A stretch of 64,000 bases of DNA from Pseudomonas moraviensis (GTDB lineage Bacteria; Pseudomonadota; Gammaproteobacteria; Pseudomonadales; Pseudomonadaceae): NCBI RefSeq assembly GCF_900105805.1, contig NZ_LT629788.1:3658001-3722000 (forward strand), given 5' to 3'. How positions within the stretch are numbered: the first letter of the stretch is position 1; each line of letters opens with the position of its first letter. A program made the translations under genes and the position numbers. Below, one piece after another: positions 56,683 to 64,000 of this stretch. The notes under the pieces were generated by a model, which saw nothing but the letters and a program-made list of their open reading frames with translations, had not been told where the DNA came from and did no database searches.

Positions 56683-59097
56683 ATGACCGACCAGCAAGAT
56701 CGCCCGGACAACCACGACGACTACGAAACCGACCACATCGAACACACCTCCTCCGGCACCGGCCTGGCGCTGCCCGGGCAAAACCTGCCGGACAAGGTCT
56801 ACATCATCCCGATCCACAACCGCCCATTCTTCCCGGCCCAGGTCCTGCCAGTCATCGTCAACGAAGAACCCTGGGCCGAAACCCTCGAACTGGTCAGCAA
56901 ATCCGAACATCACTCCCTGGCCCTGTTCTTCATGGACACGCCCCAGGAAGACCCGCGCCACTTCGACACCGGCGCCCTCCCCGAATACGGCACGCTGGTC
57001 AAAGTCCACCATGCCAGCCGCGAGAACGGCAAACTGCAATTCGTCGCCCAAGGCCTGAGCCGCGTGCGCATCAAGACCTGGCTCAAGCATCACCGCCCGC
57101 CGTATCTGGTCGAAGTCGAATACCCGCACCAGCCCACCGAGCCGACCGACGAGGTCAAGGCCTACGGCATGGCGCTGATCAATGCGATCAAGGAGCTGCT
57201 GCCGCTCAACCCGCTGTACAGCGAAGAGCTGAAGAACTACCTCAACCGCTTCAGCCCCAACGACCCGTCGCCGCTGACCGACTTCGCCGCCGCGCTGACG
57301 TCCGCCACCGGCCCAGAGCTGCAGGAAGTGCTCGACTGCGTGCCGATGCTCAAGCGCATGGAAAAAGTCCTGCCGATGCTGCGCAAGGAAGTCGAAGTCG
57401 CGCGCCTGCAGAAAGAGATCTCAGCCGAAGTTAACCGCAAGATCGGCGAGCATCAGCGCGAGTTCTTCCTCAAGGAACAACTCAAGGTCATCCAGCAGGA
57501 ACTCGGCCTGACCAAGGACGACCGCAGCGCCGACCTCGAACAGTTCCAGCAGCGCCTCGAAGGCAAAACCTTGCCGGCGCAGGTGCACAAACGCCTCGAA
57601 GAAGAAACTCACAAACTGTCGATCCTCGAAACCGGATCGCCGGAATATGCGGTCACGCGCAATTACCTGGACTGGGCCACTTCGGTGCCGTGGGGCGTGT
57701 ACGGCGAAGACAAACTCGACCTCAAGCACGCACGCAAAGTCCTCGACAAGCACCATGCGGGTCTGGACGACATCAAGGATCGCATCCTCGAATTCCTCGC
57801 CGTCGGTGCCTACAAAGGTGAAATCAGCGGCTCGATCGTGCTGCTGGTCGGCCCGCCGGGCGTGGGTAAAACCAGTGTCGGCAAATCCATCGCCGAATCC
57901 CTCGGCCGGCCGTTCTACCGCTTCAGCGTCGGCGGCATGCGCGACGAAGCCGAGATCAAGGGTCACCGCCGCACTTACATCGGCGCACAGCCGGGCAAGT
58001 TGGTGCAGGCGTTGAAAGACGTCGAAGTGATGAACCCGGTGATCATGCTCGACGAGATCGACAAGATGGGCCAGAGCTACCAGGGCGACCCGGCCTCGGC
58101 GTTGCTGGAAACCCTCGATCCTGAGCAGAACGTCGAATTCCTCGACCACTATCTCGACCTGCGCATGGACCTGTCGAAAGTCCTGTTCGTGTGCACCGCC
58201 AACACCCTCGACTCGATCCCCGGCCCACTGCTCGACCGCATGGAAGTGATTCGTCTGTCGGGCTACATCACCGAAGAGAAAGTCGCCATCGCCAAGCGTC
58301 ACCTGTGGCCGAAGCTGCTGGAAAAGGCCGGCGTGTCGAAAGGCAGCCTGAGCATCAGCGACACCGCGCTCAAAGCCCTGATCGACGGCTACGCCCGAGA
58401 AGCCGGCGTGCGTCAGCTGGAAAAGCAGATGGGCAAACTCGTGCGCAAAGCGGTGATGAAGCTGATCGACGATCCGAAAGCGGTGATCAAACTCGGCCCG
58501 AAAGACCTCGAAGCGTCACTGGGGCACCCGGTGTTCCGCAATGAACAAGTGCTGTCCGGCACCGGGGTGATCACCGGCCTGGCGTGGACCAGCATGGGCG
58601 GCGCGACCCTGCCGATCGAAGCCACGCGGATTCATACGCTTAACCGTGGGTTCAAGCTCACCGGGCAACTCGGCGATGTGATGAAGGAATCGGCAGAAAT
58701 CGCCTACAGCTACGTCAGCTCGCACCTCAAGCAGTTTGGTGGTGATGCGAAGTTCTTCGACGAAGCCTTCGTCCACCTGCATGTGCCGGAAGGCGCGACG
58801 CCGAAGGACGGCCCGAGTGCCGGCGTGACCATGGCCAGCGCCCTGCTCTCCCTCGCACGCAATCAACCGCCGAAAAAAGGCGTGGCGATGACTGGCGAAT
58901 TGACCCTGACCGGGCATGTGCTGCCGATCGGCGGCGTGCGCGAGAAGGTGATCGCGGCGCGGCGGCAGAAGATTTTCGAATTGATTCTGCCGGAGCCGAA
59001 CCGGGGTAACTTCGAGGAATTGCCGGATTATCTGAAGGAAGGGATTACCGTGCACTTTGCCAAGCGATTTGCCGATGTGGCGAAGGTGCTGTTCTAA
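56683..59097 (+). CDS. lon: ATP-dependent Lon-type protease
   Basis: An 804-residue Lon protease. An acidic N-terminal extension (DNHDDYETDHIEHTSS) precedes the substrate-recognition domain (LPDKVYIIPIHNRPFFPAQV). The AAA+ module has Walker A GPPGVGKTSVGKS and Walker B VIMLDEIDKMG. The proteolytic dyad is Ser712 (PKDGPSAGVT) and Lys755 (GVREKVIAARR), with the 43-residue spacing of Lon. It degrades misfolded and regulatory proteins. There is no clpX/hupB neighbour as at the main lon locus, so this is probably the second lon gene of the genome. The ATG at 56683 follows gcaggtgcccc. Confidence 0.9.
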   Translation: MTDQQDRPDNHDDYETDHIEHTSSGTGLALPGQNLPDKVYIIPIHNRPFFPAQVLPVIVNEEPWAETLELVSKSEHHSLALFFMDTPQEDPRHFDTGALPEYGTLVKVHHASRENGKLQFVAQGLSRVRIKTWLKHHRPPYLVEVEYPHQPTEPTDEVKAYGMALINAIKELLPLNPLYSEELKNYLNRFSPNDPSPLTDFAAALTSATGPELQEVLDCVPMLKRMEKVLPMLRKEVEVARLQKEISAEVNRKIGEHQREFFLKEQLKVIQQELGLTKDDRSADLEQFQQRLEGKTLPAQVHKRLEEETHKLSILETGSPEYAVTRNYLDWATSVPWGVYGEDKLDLKHARKVLDKHHAGLDDIKDRILEFLAVGAYKGEISGSIVLLVGPPGVGKTSVGKSIAESLGRPFYRFSVGGMRDEAEIKGHRRTYIGAQPGKLVQALKDVEVMNPVIMLDEIDKMGQSYQGDPASALLETLDPEQNVEFLDHYLDLRMDLSKVLFVCTANTLDSIPGPLLDRMEVIRLSGYITEEKVAIAKRHLWPKLLEKAGVSKGSLSISDTALKALIDGYAREAGVRQLEKQMGKLVRKAVMKLIDDPKAVIKLGPKDLEASLGHPVFRNEQVLSGTGVITGLAWTSMGGATLPIEATRIHTLNRGFKLTGQLGDVMKESAEIAYSYVSSHLKQFGGDAKFFDEAFVHLHVPEGATPKDGPSAGVTMASALLSLARNQPPKKGVAMTGELTLTGHVLPIGGVREKVIAARRQKIFELILPEPNRGNFEELPDYLKEGITVHFAKRFADVAKVLF

Positions 59098-59104
59098 CCG
59101 GTCG

Positions 59105-59280
59105 CCCCTCACCCCAGCCCTCTCCCCGAGGAGAGGGAGCCAACCGAGGCGTCTTGAGTCGTCCATCGACCTGAAAGACCGGGTCGATTATGGATTCGGT
59201 GATGCGCGTTCATATCGGCGTATTTCGCCAATATCCCTCAGTCAGTCCCCTCTCCCTTTGGGAGAGGGCTAGGGTGAGGG
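59105..59280. repeat. Intergenic repeat with CCCTCACCC ends (copy 4)
   Basis: Starts cccctcaccccagccctctc 7 bp after the lon stop and ends gggagagggctagggtgagg. The interior has cgacctgaaagaccgggtcgattatg, again matching the other copies. Confidence 0.75.
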
Positions 59281-59378
59281 CTTGGCGTCAGTTGGGTCAA
59301 CGCGGCACCCGTCTGTCACACTTTGCCTCATCTTCAGTTATGCTCGCCGTTCGTCGTAACCGCCGGAGCCGCTGACCC

Positions 59379-59771
59379 ATGTCCCCCACTCGCCTGTTTC
59401 TCCCCCTCGCCCTTTGCTTGCTGGCCGCCTGCGCCACGCAACCGAAACACAACGTGACCGTGGAAAAACAAAGCGAATGCCCCGTGCGGCTCACGACCGG
59501 GCAAAACCTGATCATCACCCTGCCGAGCAACCCGACCACGGGCTATCGCTGGGCAATCCAGGATTCCGCTGGCGGCGTAATGCGCGCGCTCAGCCCGGAG
59601 GTCTACAGCAACCCGGAAGACGCCGGCGTGGTCGGTGCTGCAGGTGTGTCGACCTGGCGGTTCCAGGCATTCGCGGCCGGCACCGGGCGTTTGCGCCTGA
59701 CCTCGCAACAACCCTGGGCACCGGAAGTGCTGCCCGTGGAAACCTTTGACTGCGCCATTTCAGTGAACTGA
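59379..59771 (+). CDS. Chagasin-type (I42) protease inhibitor lipoprotein
   Basis: A 130-residue lipoprotein. Residues 1-18 form a signal with lipobox LLAAC (Cys18). The body has the inhibitory loops of the I42 family: loop 2 NPTTGYRW, loop 4 VVGAAGVSTWRFQAF, and loop 6 SQQPWAPEVLP. I42 proteins block papain-like cysteine proteases, so it could protect the envelope or act on foreign proteases. It follows lon and a repeat and seems to be its own unit. Confidence 0.87.
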   Translation: MSPTRLFLPLALCLLAACATQPKHNVTVEKQSECPVRLTTGQNLIITLPSNPTTGYRWAIQDSAGGVMRALSPEVYSNPEDAGVVGAAGVSTWRFQAFAAGTGRLRLTSQQPWAPEVLPVETFDCAISVN

Positions 59772-59795
59772 CTGCGGGAAACCGATTCTGGCTTC

Positions 59796-59860
59796 TTCGC
59801 GAGCAGGCTCGCTCCCACAGGACACCACGATCCCCCCGCGGGAGCGAGCCTGCTCGCGAA
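59796..59860. repeat. Two REP elements (family A) in outward-facing order
   Basis: ttcgcgagcaggctcgctcc (from 59796) comes first and gcgggagcgagcctgctcgc (to about 59856) second, opposite to the usual order, with 17 bp between. It lies between the inhibitor gene and cmoA. Confidence 0.8.
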
Positions 59861-59981
59861 AGCCATATACCTGACGGCGAGAATTACCCCCCGTTCGGTG
59901 CTTTATCAGACAACCCAAGCATCCGCGCCTCACTTTGGCTAAAATGCCGGCCTTTTCCACCGACACCCGCCGGACACCGCC

Positions 59982-60725
59982 GTGAGCAAAGAACCCGATC
60001 GCATTTTCGCCCAGCCCATGGCCCAGGTGCCTGACTTCGCCTTCAATGAAGACGTGGTGCGGGTGTTCCCGGACATGATCAAGCGCTCGGTGCCGGGTTA
60101 TCCAACCATCGTCGAGAACCTCGGCGTGCTCGCGGCGCAGTTCGCTCAACCGAACAGCGTGCTCTACGACCTCGGTTCGTCGCTCGGCGCAGTGACTCAA
60201 GCCCTGCGCCGCCATGTGCGCACCGACGGTTGCCGGGTGATCGCTGTGGATAACTCAGCGGCGATGGTCGAGCGTTGCCGGGAATACCTCAACGGCCAGG
60301 ACTCGATGTTTCAGGAATTGCTGCCGGTCGAAGTGATCGAGGGCGACATCCTCGCGCTGGAGTTCCAGCCCGCTTCGGTGGTGGCGCTGAACTTCACCCT
60401 GCAATTCATCGCCCCGGATCAGCGCACCGCGCTGCTCTCGCGCATTCGTCAGTCGTTGTTGCCCGGCGGCGCACTGATTCTGTCGGAGAAGCTGCGCTTC
60501 AACGATGCCGAAGAGCACGCGCTGCTCACCGATCTGCACGTCGCGTTCAAACGCGCCAACGGCTACAGCGAACTGGAAATCGCCCAGAAGCGCAGCGCCA
60601 TCGAAAACGTCATGAAGCCCGACAGCCTCGAAGAACACCGCGAACGCCTGCTGGCCGCCGGGTTCTCGAAAGTCGTGCCGTGGTTCCAGTGTCTTAACTT
60701 TGCCTCGTTGATTGCCTTGCCATGA
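59982..60725 (+). CDS. cmoA: Carboxy-SAM synthase CmoA
   Basis: A 247-residue SAM-dependent enzyme. It begins VSKEPDRIFAQPMAQVPDFA, typical of CmoA. The SAM site is YDLGSSLGAVTQAL, and the later ALNFTLQFIAPDQR is conserved. It converts SAM and prephenate to carboxy-SAM, the cofactor CmoB uses to make 5-oxyacetyluridine at tRNA position 34. The start is a GTG at 59982, giving the normal length. Its stop overlaps the cmoB start by 4 nt. Confidence 0.95.
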   Translation: MSKEPDRIFAQPMAQVPDFAFNEDVVRVFPDMIKRSVPGYPTIVENLGVLAAQFAQPNSVLYDLGSSLGAVTQALRRHVRTDGCRVIAVDNSAAMVERCREYLNGQDSMFQELLPVEVIEGDILALEFQPASVVALNFTLQFIAPDQRTALLSRIRQSLLPGGALILSEKLRFNDAEEHALLTDLHVAFKRANGYSELEIAQKRSAIENVMKPDSLEEHRERLLAAGFSKVVPWFQCLNFASLIALP

Positions 60726-61678
60726 TTGATCTGTCCCCCCTCGCCCGCCGTCTGGCCGGTACTCCGCTGGCCGACTGGGCCAACACCCTGCAGCGTCAAC
60801 TCGACAAGAAAATGGAAAAAGGCCACGGCGACCTGGAGCGCTGGCAAAGTGCGCTGGATGCCTTGCCGAAGATTCAGCCGAGCGAAGTCGACTTGCTCAA
60901 CGGCCTGACACTCGACACCGATTGCGACGACGACACGCGCGCACAGATGCGCACCGCACTGATGGGCCTGTCGCCGTGGCGCAAAGGGCCGTTCGATCTG
61001 TTTGGCGTGCACGTCGACACTGAATGGCGCTCGGACTGGAAGTGGTCGCGCGTGGCGCCGCATCTGGATCTGAAAGGCAAACGCATTCTCGACGTGGGTT
61101 GCGGCAACGGCTACTACATGTGGCGCATGCTCGGTGCCGGCGCCGACAGCGTGATCGGCGTCGATCCGAACTGGCTGTTCTTCTGCCAGTTCCAGGCGGT
61201 GCAGCGTTACCTGTCAGAGCCGAATGCCTGGCACCTGCCATTCCCGTTCGAAGACTTGCCAGCGAATCTGGAAGGTTTCGACACCGTGTTCTCCATGGGC
61301 GTGTTCTACCACCGCCGCTCGCCGATCGAGCATTTGCTGGCGCTGAAGGATTGCCTGGTCAAGGGCGGCGAACTGGTGCTGGAGACTTTGGTGGTCGAAG
61401 GCGACAAGCATCAGGTGCTGGTGCCGGAAGACCGCTACGCGCAGATGCGCAACGTGTGGTTCTTGCCGTCGGTGCCGGCGCTGGAGTTGTGGCTGCGCCG
61501 CGCGGGATTCACCGATATTCGCTGTGTGGATGTCAGCACCACGACAGTCGAGGAACAGCGCGGAACGGAGTGGATGAAGTATCAGTCGCTGAGCGATTTT
61601 CTTGATCCCGCGGATCACAGCAAAACCATCGAAGGGCTGCCGGCGCCGATGCGTGCGGTGATTGTTGCGAAGAAGTAA
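60722..61678 (+). CDS. cmoB: tRNA U34 carboxymethyltransferase CmoB
   Basis: A 318-residue methyltransferase-fold enzyme. The SAM/carboxy-SAM site is ILDVGCGNGYYMWRMLGAGA; WRSDWKWSRVAPHLDLKGK and FSMGVFYHRRSPIEHL are characteristic of CmoB. It transfers the carboxymethyl group from carboxy-SAM to 5-hydroxyuridine in tRNA, broadening wobble decoding. It is coupled to cmoA (ATGA overlap). A CCCTCACCC-type repeat follows 32 bp after the stop. Confidence 0.95.
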   Translation: MIDLSPLARRLAGTPLADWANTLQRQLDKKMEKGHGDLERWQSALDALPKIQPSEVDLLNGLTLDTDCDDDTRAQMRTALMGLSPWRKGPFDLFGVHVDTEWRSDWKWSRVAPHLDLKGKRILDVGCGNGYYMWRMLGAGADSVIGVDPNWLFFCQFQAVQRYLSEPNAWHLPFPFEDLPANLEGFDTVFSMGVFYHRRSPIEHLLALKDCLVKGGELVLETLVVEGDKHQVLVPEDRYAQMRNVWFLPSVPALELWLRRAGFTDIRCVDVSTTTVEEQRGTEWMKYQSLSDFLDPADHSKTIEGLPAPMRAVIVAKK

Positions 61679-61710
61679 GCGTAATTCCCTGATGATCGCG
61701 GTGAGCCTAC

Positions 61711-61964
61711 CCCTCACCCCAGCCCTCTCTCCAGGGAGAGGGAGCAGATCTCTGGGCTTTTCAAAATTTGCATTCGACTCGGAGTTTCAGGTCGGCGGAC
61801 TTCACCCATTCAACTCGGTCGGTCCCCTCTCCCTCCTCCCCAAGGAGAGGGAGCTGATTGTTGCTTTCAAAACTTGAGTTCGACTCGGTATTTCAGGTCG
61901 CCGGACTTGGCCCATCCACCTCGGTCAGTCCCCTCTCCCTCTGGGAGAGGGTTAGGGTGAGGGG
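61711..61964. repeat. Intergenic repeat with CCCTCACCC ends (copy 5), overlapping the end of tadA
   Basis: Starts ccctcaccccagccctctct and ends gggagagggttagggtgagg. The interior module (ttcgactcggagtttcaggt ... tcggtcggtcccctctccct) appears twice, at about 61768-61835 and 61874-61940, so this is a duplicated form. The right end forms the last codons and stop of tadA on the minus strand. Confidence 0.8.
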
Positions 61965-62452
61965 CTTTTGGCGCGGCGAGCGCGGAAAAACTCGGTCAAC
62001 ACTGCGCCACATTCCTCAGCCAACACCCCGCCCTCATACAACACCCGGTGATTCAAAAATCCCTGGGTAAAAAACTGACCTTGGCTCTGCACAATCCCGG
62101 CCTTCGGCTCCAGGGCGCCATACACCACTCGCGCCACCCGCGAATGCACGATCAACCCGGCGCACATGCTGCACGGCTCCAGCGTCACGTACAGCGTACT
62201 GCCCGGCAGGCGATAGTTATCCACGGCCTGCGCGGCGGCGCGGATCGCGACCATTTCGGCGTGGGCACTCGGGTCGCTGGTGCTGATCGGGCAGTTGAAG
62301 CCGCTGCCGATGATCTCGCCGTCCTGCACCAGCACTGCGCCTACCGGCACTTCGCCGAGCGCCGCGCCTTGTGCGGCGAGGGTCAGGGCTTCGCGCATGA
62401 AGTCGCGGTCGCGGCTGCGGTCGATGATCGCCGCCGGGCGAATCTGGCGCAT
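61952..62452 (-). CDS. tadA: tRNA adenosine(34) deaminase TadA
   Basis: A 166-residue cytidine-deaminase-fold enzyme. Zinc ligands and catalytic Glu are in SAHAEMVAIRAAA and EPCSMCAGLIVHSR. It converts A34 to inosine in tRNA-Arg(ACG). The ATG at 62452 shares a base with the stop of the multicopper oxidase gene (TGATG). The C-terminal residues KSPSP and the TAA stop lie inside the end of repeat copy 5, so the tail sequence derives from the repeat. Confidence 0.93.
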   Translation of the reverse strand: MRQIRPAAIIDRSRDRDFMREALTLAAQGAALGEVPVGAVLVQDGEIIGSGFNCPISTSDPSAHAEMVAIRAAAQAVDNYRLPGSTLYVTLEPCSMCAGLIVHSRVARVVYGALEPKAGIVQSQGQFFTQGFLNHRVLYEGGVLAEECGAVLTEFFRARRAKSPSP

Positions 62453-63828
62453 CACTTCACCTCGATCGCGGCCATCAGGCCGGTTTCCATGTGGTCGATG
62501 ACATGGCAGTGGAACATCCACACCCCCGGGTTATCCGCCACCAGCGCCACTTGCGCACGCTCGTTCTTGCCCAGCAGATAGGTGTCGGTGAAATACGGCA
62601 CGACCTTGTGCCGGTTCGACGCGATCACCTTGAAACTCATGCCGTGCAGGTGGATCGGGTGCTGGTATTGGGTCATGTTCTTCAGTTCGAAAATATAGCT
62701 CTGGCCGAGTTTCAGACTGGCGATCGGTCGATCGGCGCAGGTCTTGTCGGTGATGTCCCAGGCCTTGCCGTTGATCTGCCACAGGCTCGGCGGCTTGCCG
62801 TTTTCGGTGTTCACAGAGACCGAGCCGACCCATTCGAAATTGAAGTTGAGTTTCTCGGCATTGGCCAGGTCCGGCTCGGCCACCGGGTTGGCCGGCAGCG
62901 CTTTCGGCCAGTCCGTCGGCGCGTCCGTATTGGCCACCGAACGCAGCGTGCCCAGGCGTACCGGGCCGTTGCGCAGCGACAACTCTTCACCGGCCGCCGG
63001 CGCCTTGATCGCCAGGCAAATGCGCATGCCAGGGCCGAGCCAGTATTCCTTGCCCAATGGTCGTGGTTCGACCGGATTACCATCGAGCGCGTAGATCATC
63101 GCTTCGACGCCGGGAATGTTGATGCGGTAGGTCAGGGTGTTGTCGAGGTTGAGCAAGCGCACCCGGGTGATCTGCCCGGCCGGCAGATCGATCACCGGCA
63201 ATGGCACGCCATTGATCGTCGACAGACGCCCGGCGGTACCGCCACGGGCCGCTTCGCGGGGGATGCTGAATTCGACGAACTGGCCTTGTTCGTCGACATG
63301 CCAGTTCTTCAGGCTGAGGGTTTTCTCATACTTGAAACCGGTGGGCTCGCGCTCCTCGATGATCAGCGGCCCGACCAGCCCGCGTCCGAGTTCTTCGCTG
63401 CTGCTGACATGCGGGTGATACCAGTAGCTGCCGGCGTCCGGCACGCGGAATTTGTAGTCGAAATACTCGCCCGGCAACACCGGCAGCTGCGATACGTAAG
63501 GCACGCCGTCCATTTCCAGCGGCAGGCGGATGCCGTGCCAGTGAATGGTCGTCGCCACCGGCAGATGATTGATGAAACGCACCCGCAGCCATTCGCCCTG
63601 GCGCACGCGCAATTCGGTGCCCGGCGCTGACGGGCCGAACGCCCAGGCCTCGGTCTTGTGCCCCGGCACCAGCTCCACGTCGAGCGGTGCGGCGATCAGT
63701 TCATAGTCGTGCCCGGCCTCGGCGTCGGCCATCTTGCCCAGCCAGTAACGCGAAGCGCCTCCCGCGCCCACGCCAACGACAACAAGACCGGCCAGGCCAC
63801 CGAGGATTTGGCGACGGGTAAAGGACAT
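62452..63828 (-). CDS. Tat-exported multicopper oxidase
   Basis: A 458-residue oxidase with an N-terminal twin-arginine signal (SFTRRQILGGLAGLVVVGVG). All copper motifs are present: IHWHG, YWYHPHV, HPIHLHG and the type-1/3 site HCHVIDHMETGL. The residue at the type-1 axial position is Leu rather than Met. It oxidises phenols or metal ions in the periplasm; no Met-rich copper-resistance segment is seen, so CopA/CueO function is not specially indicated. It overlaps tadA by one base. The ATG at 63828 is chosen because it opens the Tat signal. Confidence 0.88.
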   Translation of the reverse strand: MSFTRRQILGGLAGLVVVGVGAGGASRYWLGKMADAEAGHDYELIAAPLDVELVPGHKTEAWAFGPSAPGTELRVRQGEWLRVRFINHLPVATTIHWHGIRLPLEMDGVPYVSQLPVLPGEYFDYKFRVPDAGSYWYHPHVSSSEELGRGLVGPLIIEEREPTGFKYEKTLSLKNWHVDEQGQFVEFSIPREAARGGTAGRLSTINGVPLPVIDLPAGQITRVRLLNLDNTLTYRINIPGVEAMIYALDGNPVEPRPLGKEYWLGPGMRICLAIKAPAAGEELSLRNGPVRLGTLRSVANTDAPTDWPKALPANPVAEPDLANAEKLNFNFEWVGSVSVNTENGKPPSLWQINGKAWDITDKTCADRPIASLKLGQSYIFELKNMTQYQHPIHLHGMSFKVIASNRHKVVPYFTDTYLLGKNERAQVALVADNPGVWMFHCHVIDHMETGLMAAIEVK

Positions 63829-63940
63829 GAACTCAACTACCTCACGTATCAGCGACGGACCCCGAGGGATCCGCAAAAAGGCGAATACGATACACCCGCA
63901 GTTGAGAAACAGTAAGGGCGACCTGCGGCCGCACGTCTTG

Positions 63941-64000
63941 TCAGCCCTGCGTGCACAGCCCGGTGATCAGGTGCAGCACGCCGTCACCAAGCGGCATGAC
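63941..64000 (-). CDS. C-terminal end of an unidentified protein
   Basis: The minus strand reads VMPLGDGVLHLITGLCTQG and TGA, the end of a gene that starts outside the window. The sequence looks protein-like but is too short for a family call. Confidence 0.45.
   Translation of the reverse strand, partial: VMPLGDGVLHLITGLCTQG

Overview
The window is a stretch of chromosome from a fluorescent pseudomonad, most likely of the Pseudomonas fluorescens/koreensis group. This is inferred from the high-GC coding style, the AatJQMP-AauSR acidic amino acid system, the OprB-Gcd pair, CmoAB, DUF6124 and DUF6543 proteins, and the dense scatter of REP palindromes. No phage, CRISPR array, rRNA or tRNA was seen.

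Layout. 1-3150: a LysR regulator divergent from an MFS exporter coupled to a small NTF2-like protein. 3160-10464: acidic amino acid uptake (aatJQMP) under an AauR/sigma-54 promoter, then the aauS/aauR two-component pair and glpM. 10694-17493: an alpha/beta hydrolase and a 1849-residue DUF6543 toxin-like protein. 17645-22533: a MetR-like regulator, a GNAT/LysE/NUDIX run, two decayed gene remnants and an FMN-binding glutamate synthase-like protein. 22579-28839: a tightly overlapping six-gene operon that looks like a lipid-linked D-arabinofuranose pathway (GtrA, UbiA-HAD, DprE1, DprE2, YbhN-like, GT-C glycosyltransferase). 29158-32030: an amino acid permease and a RAYT transposase embedded in its REP elements. 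32035-40506: a bifunctional PBP-like protein and a second DUF6543 protein ending in leucine-rich repeats and a NEL ubiquitin-ligase domain. 40664-46333: a class 5 (CS1/Cbl-type) chaperone-usher fimbrial operon. 46781-48190: a PadR/YqjI-like regulator with its palindromic operator and a YqjH-like ferric-siderophore reductase. 48284-53437: Pr6Pr membrane protein, VF530 protein, OprB porin and glucose dehydrogenase. 53630-55990: two DUF6124 loci (one intact, one decayed) with a shared structured leader, and an HPF/RaiA protein with a shifted tail. 56683-63828: a second Lon-type protease, an I42 inhibitor lipoprotein, cmoA-cmoB, tadA and a Tat-exported multicopper oxidase.

The most interesting items are: (1) the leader RNA in front of the two DUF6124 copies, whose stems show compensatory changes between copies; (2) the DprE1/DprE2 arabinose-donor cassette, which shares a 20-22 bp upstream motif with an unrelated small gene 27 kb away; (3) two very large effector-like proteins, one with a recognisable NEL Cys-x-Asp centre; (4) repeats (REP and a second family with CCCTCACCC ends) that sit exactly at gene ends and even supply stop codons.

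All domain calls are from reading the translations; no database search was run.
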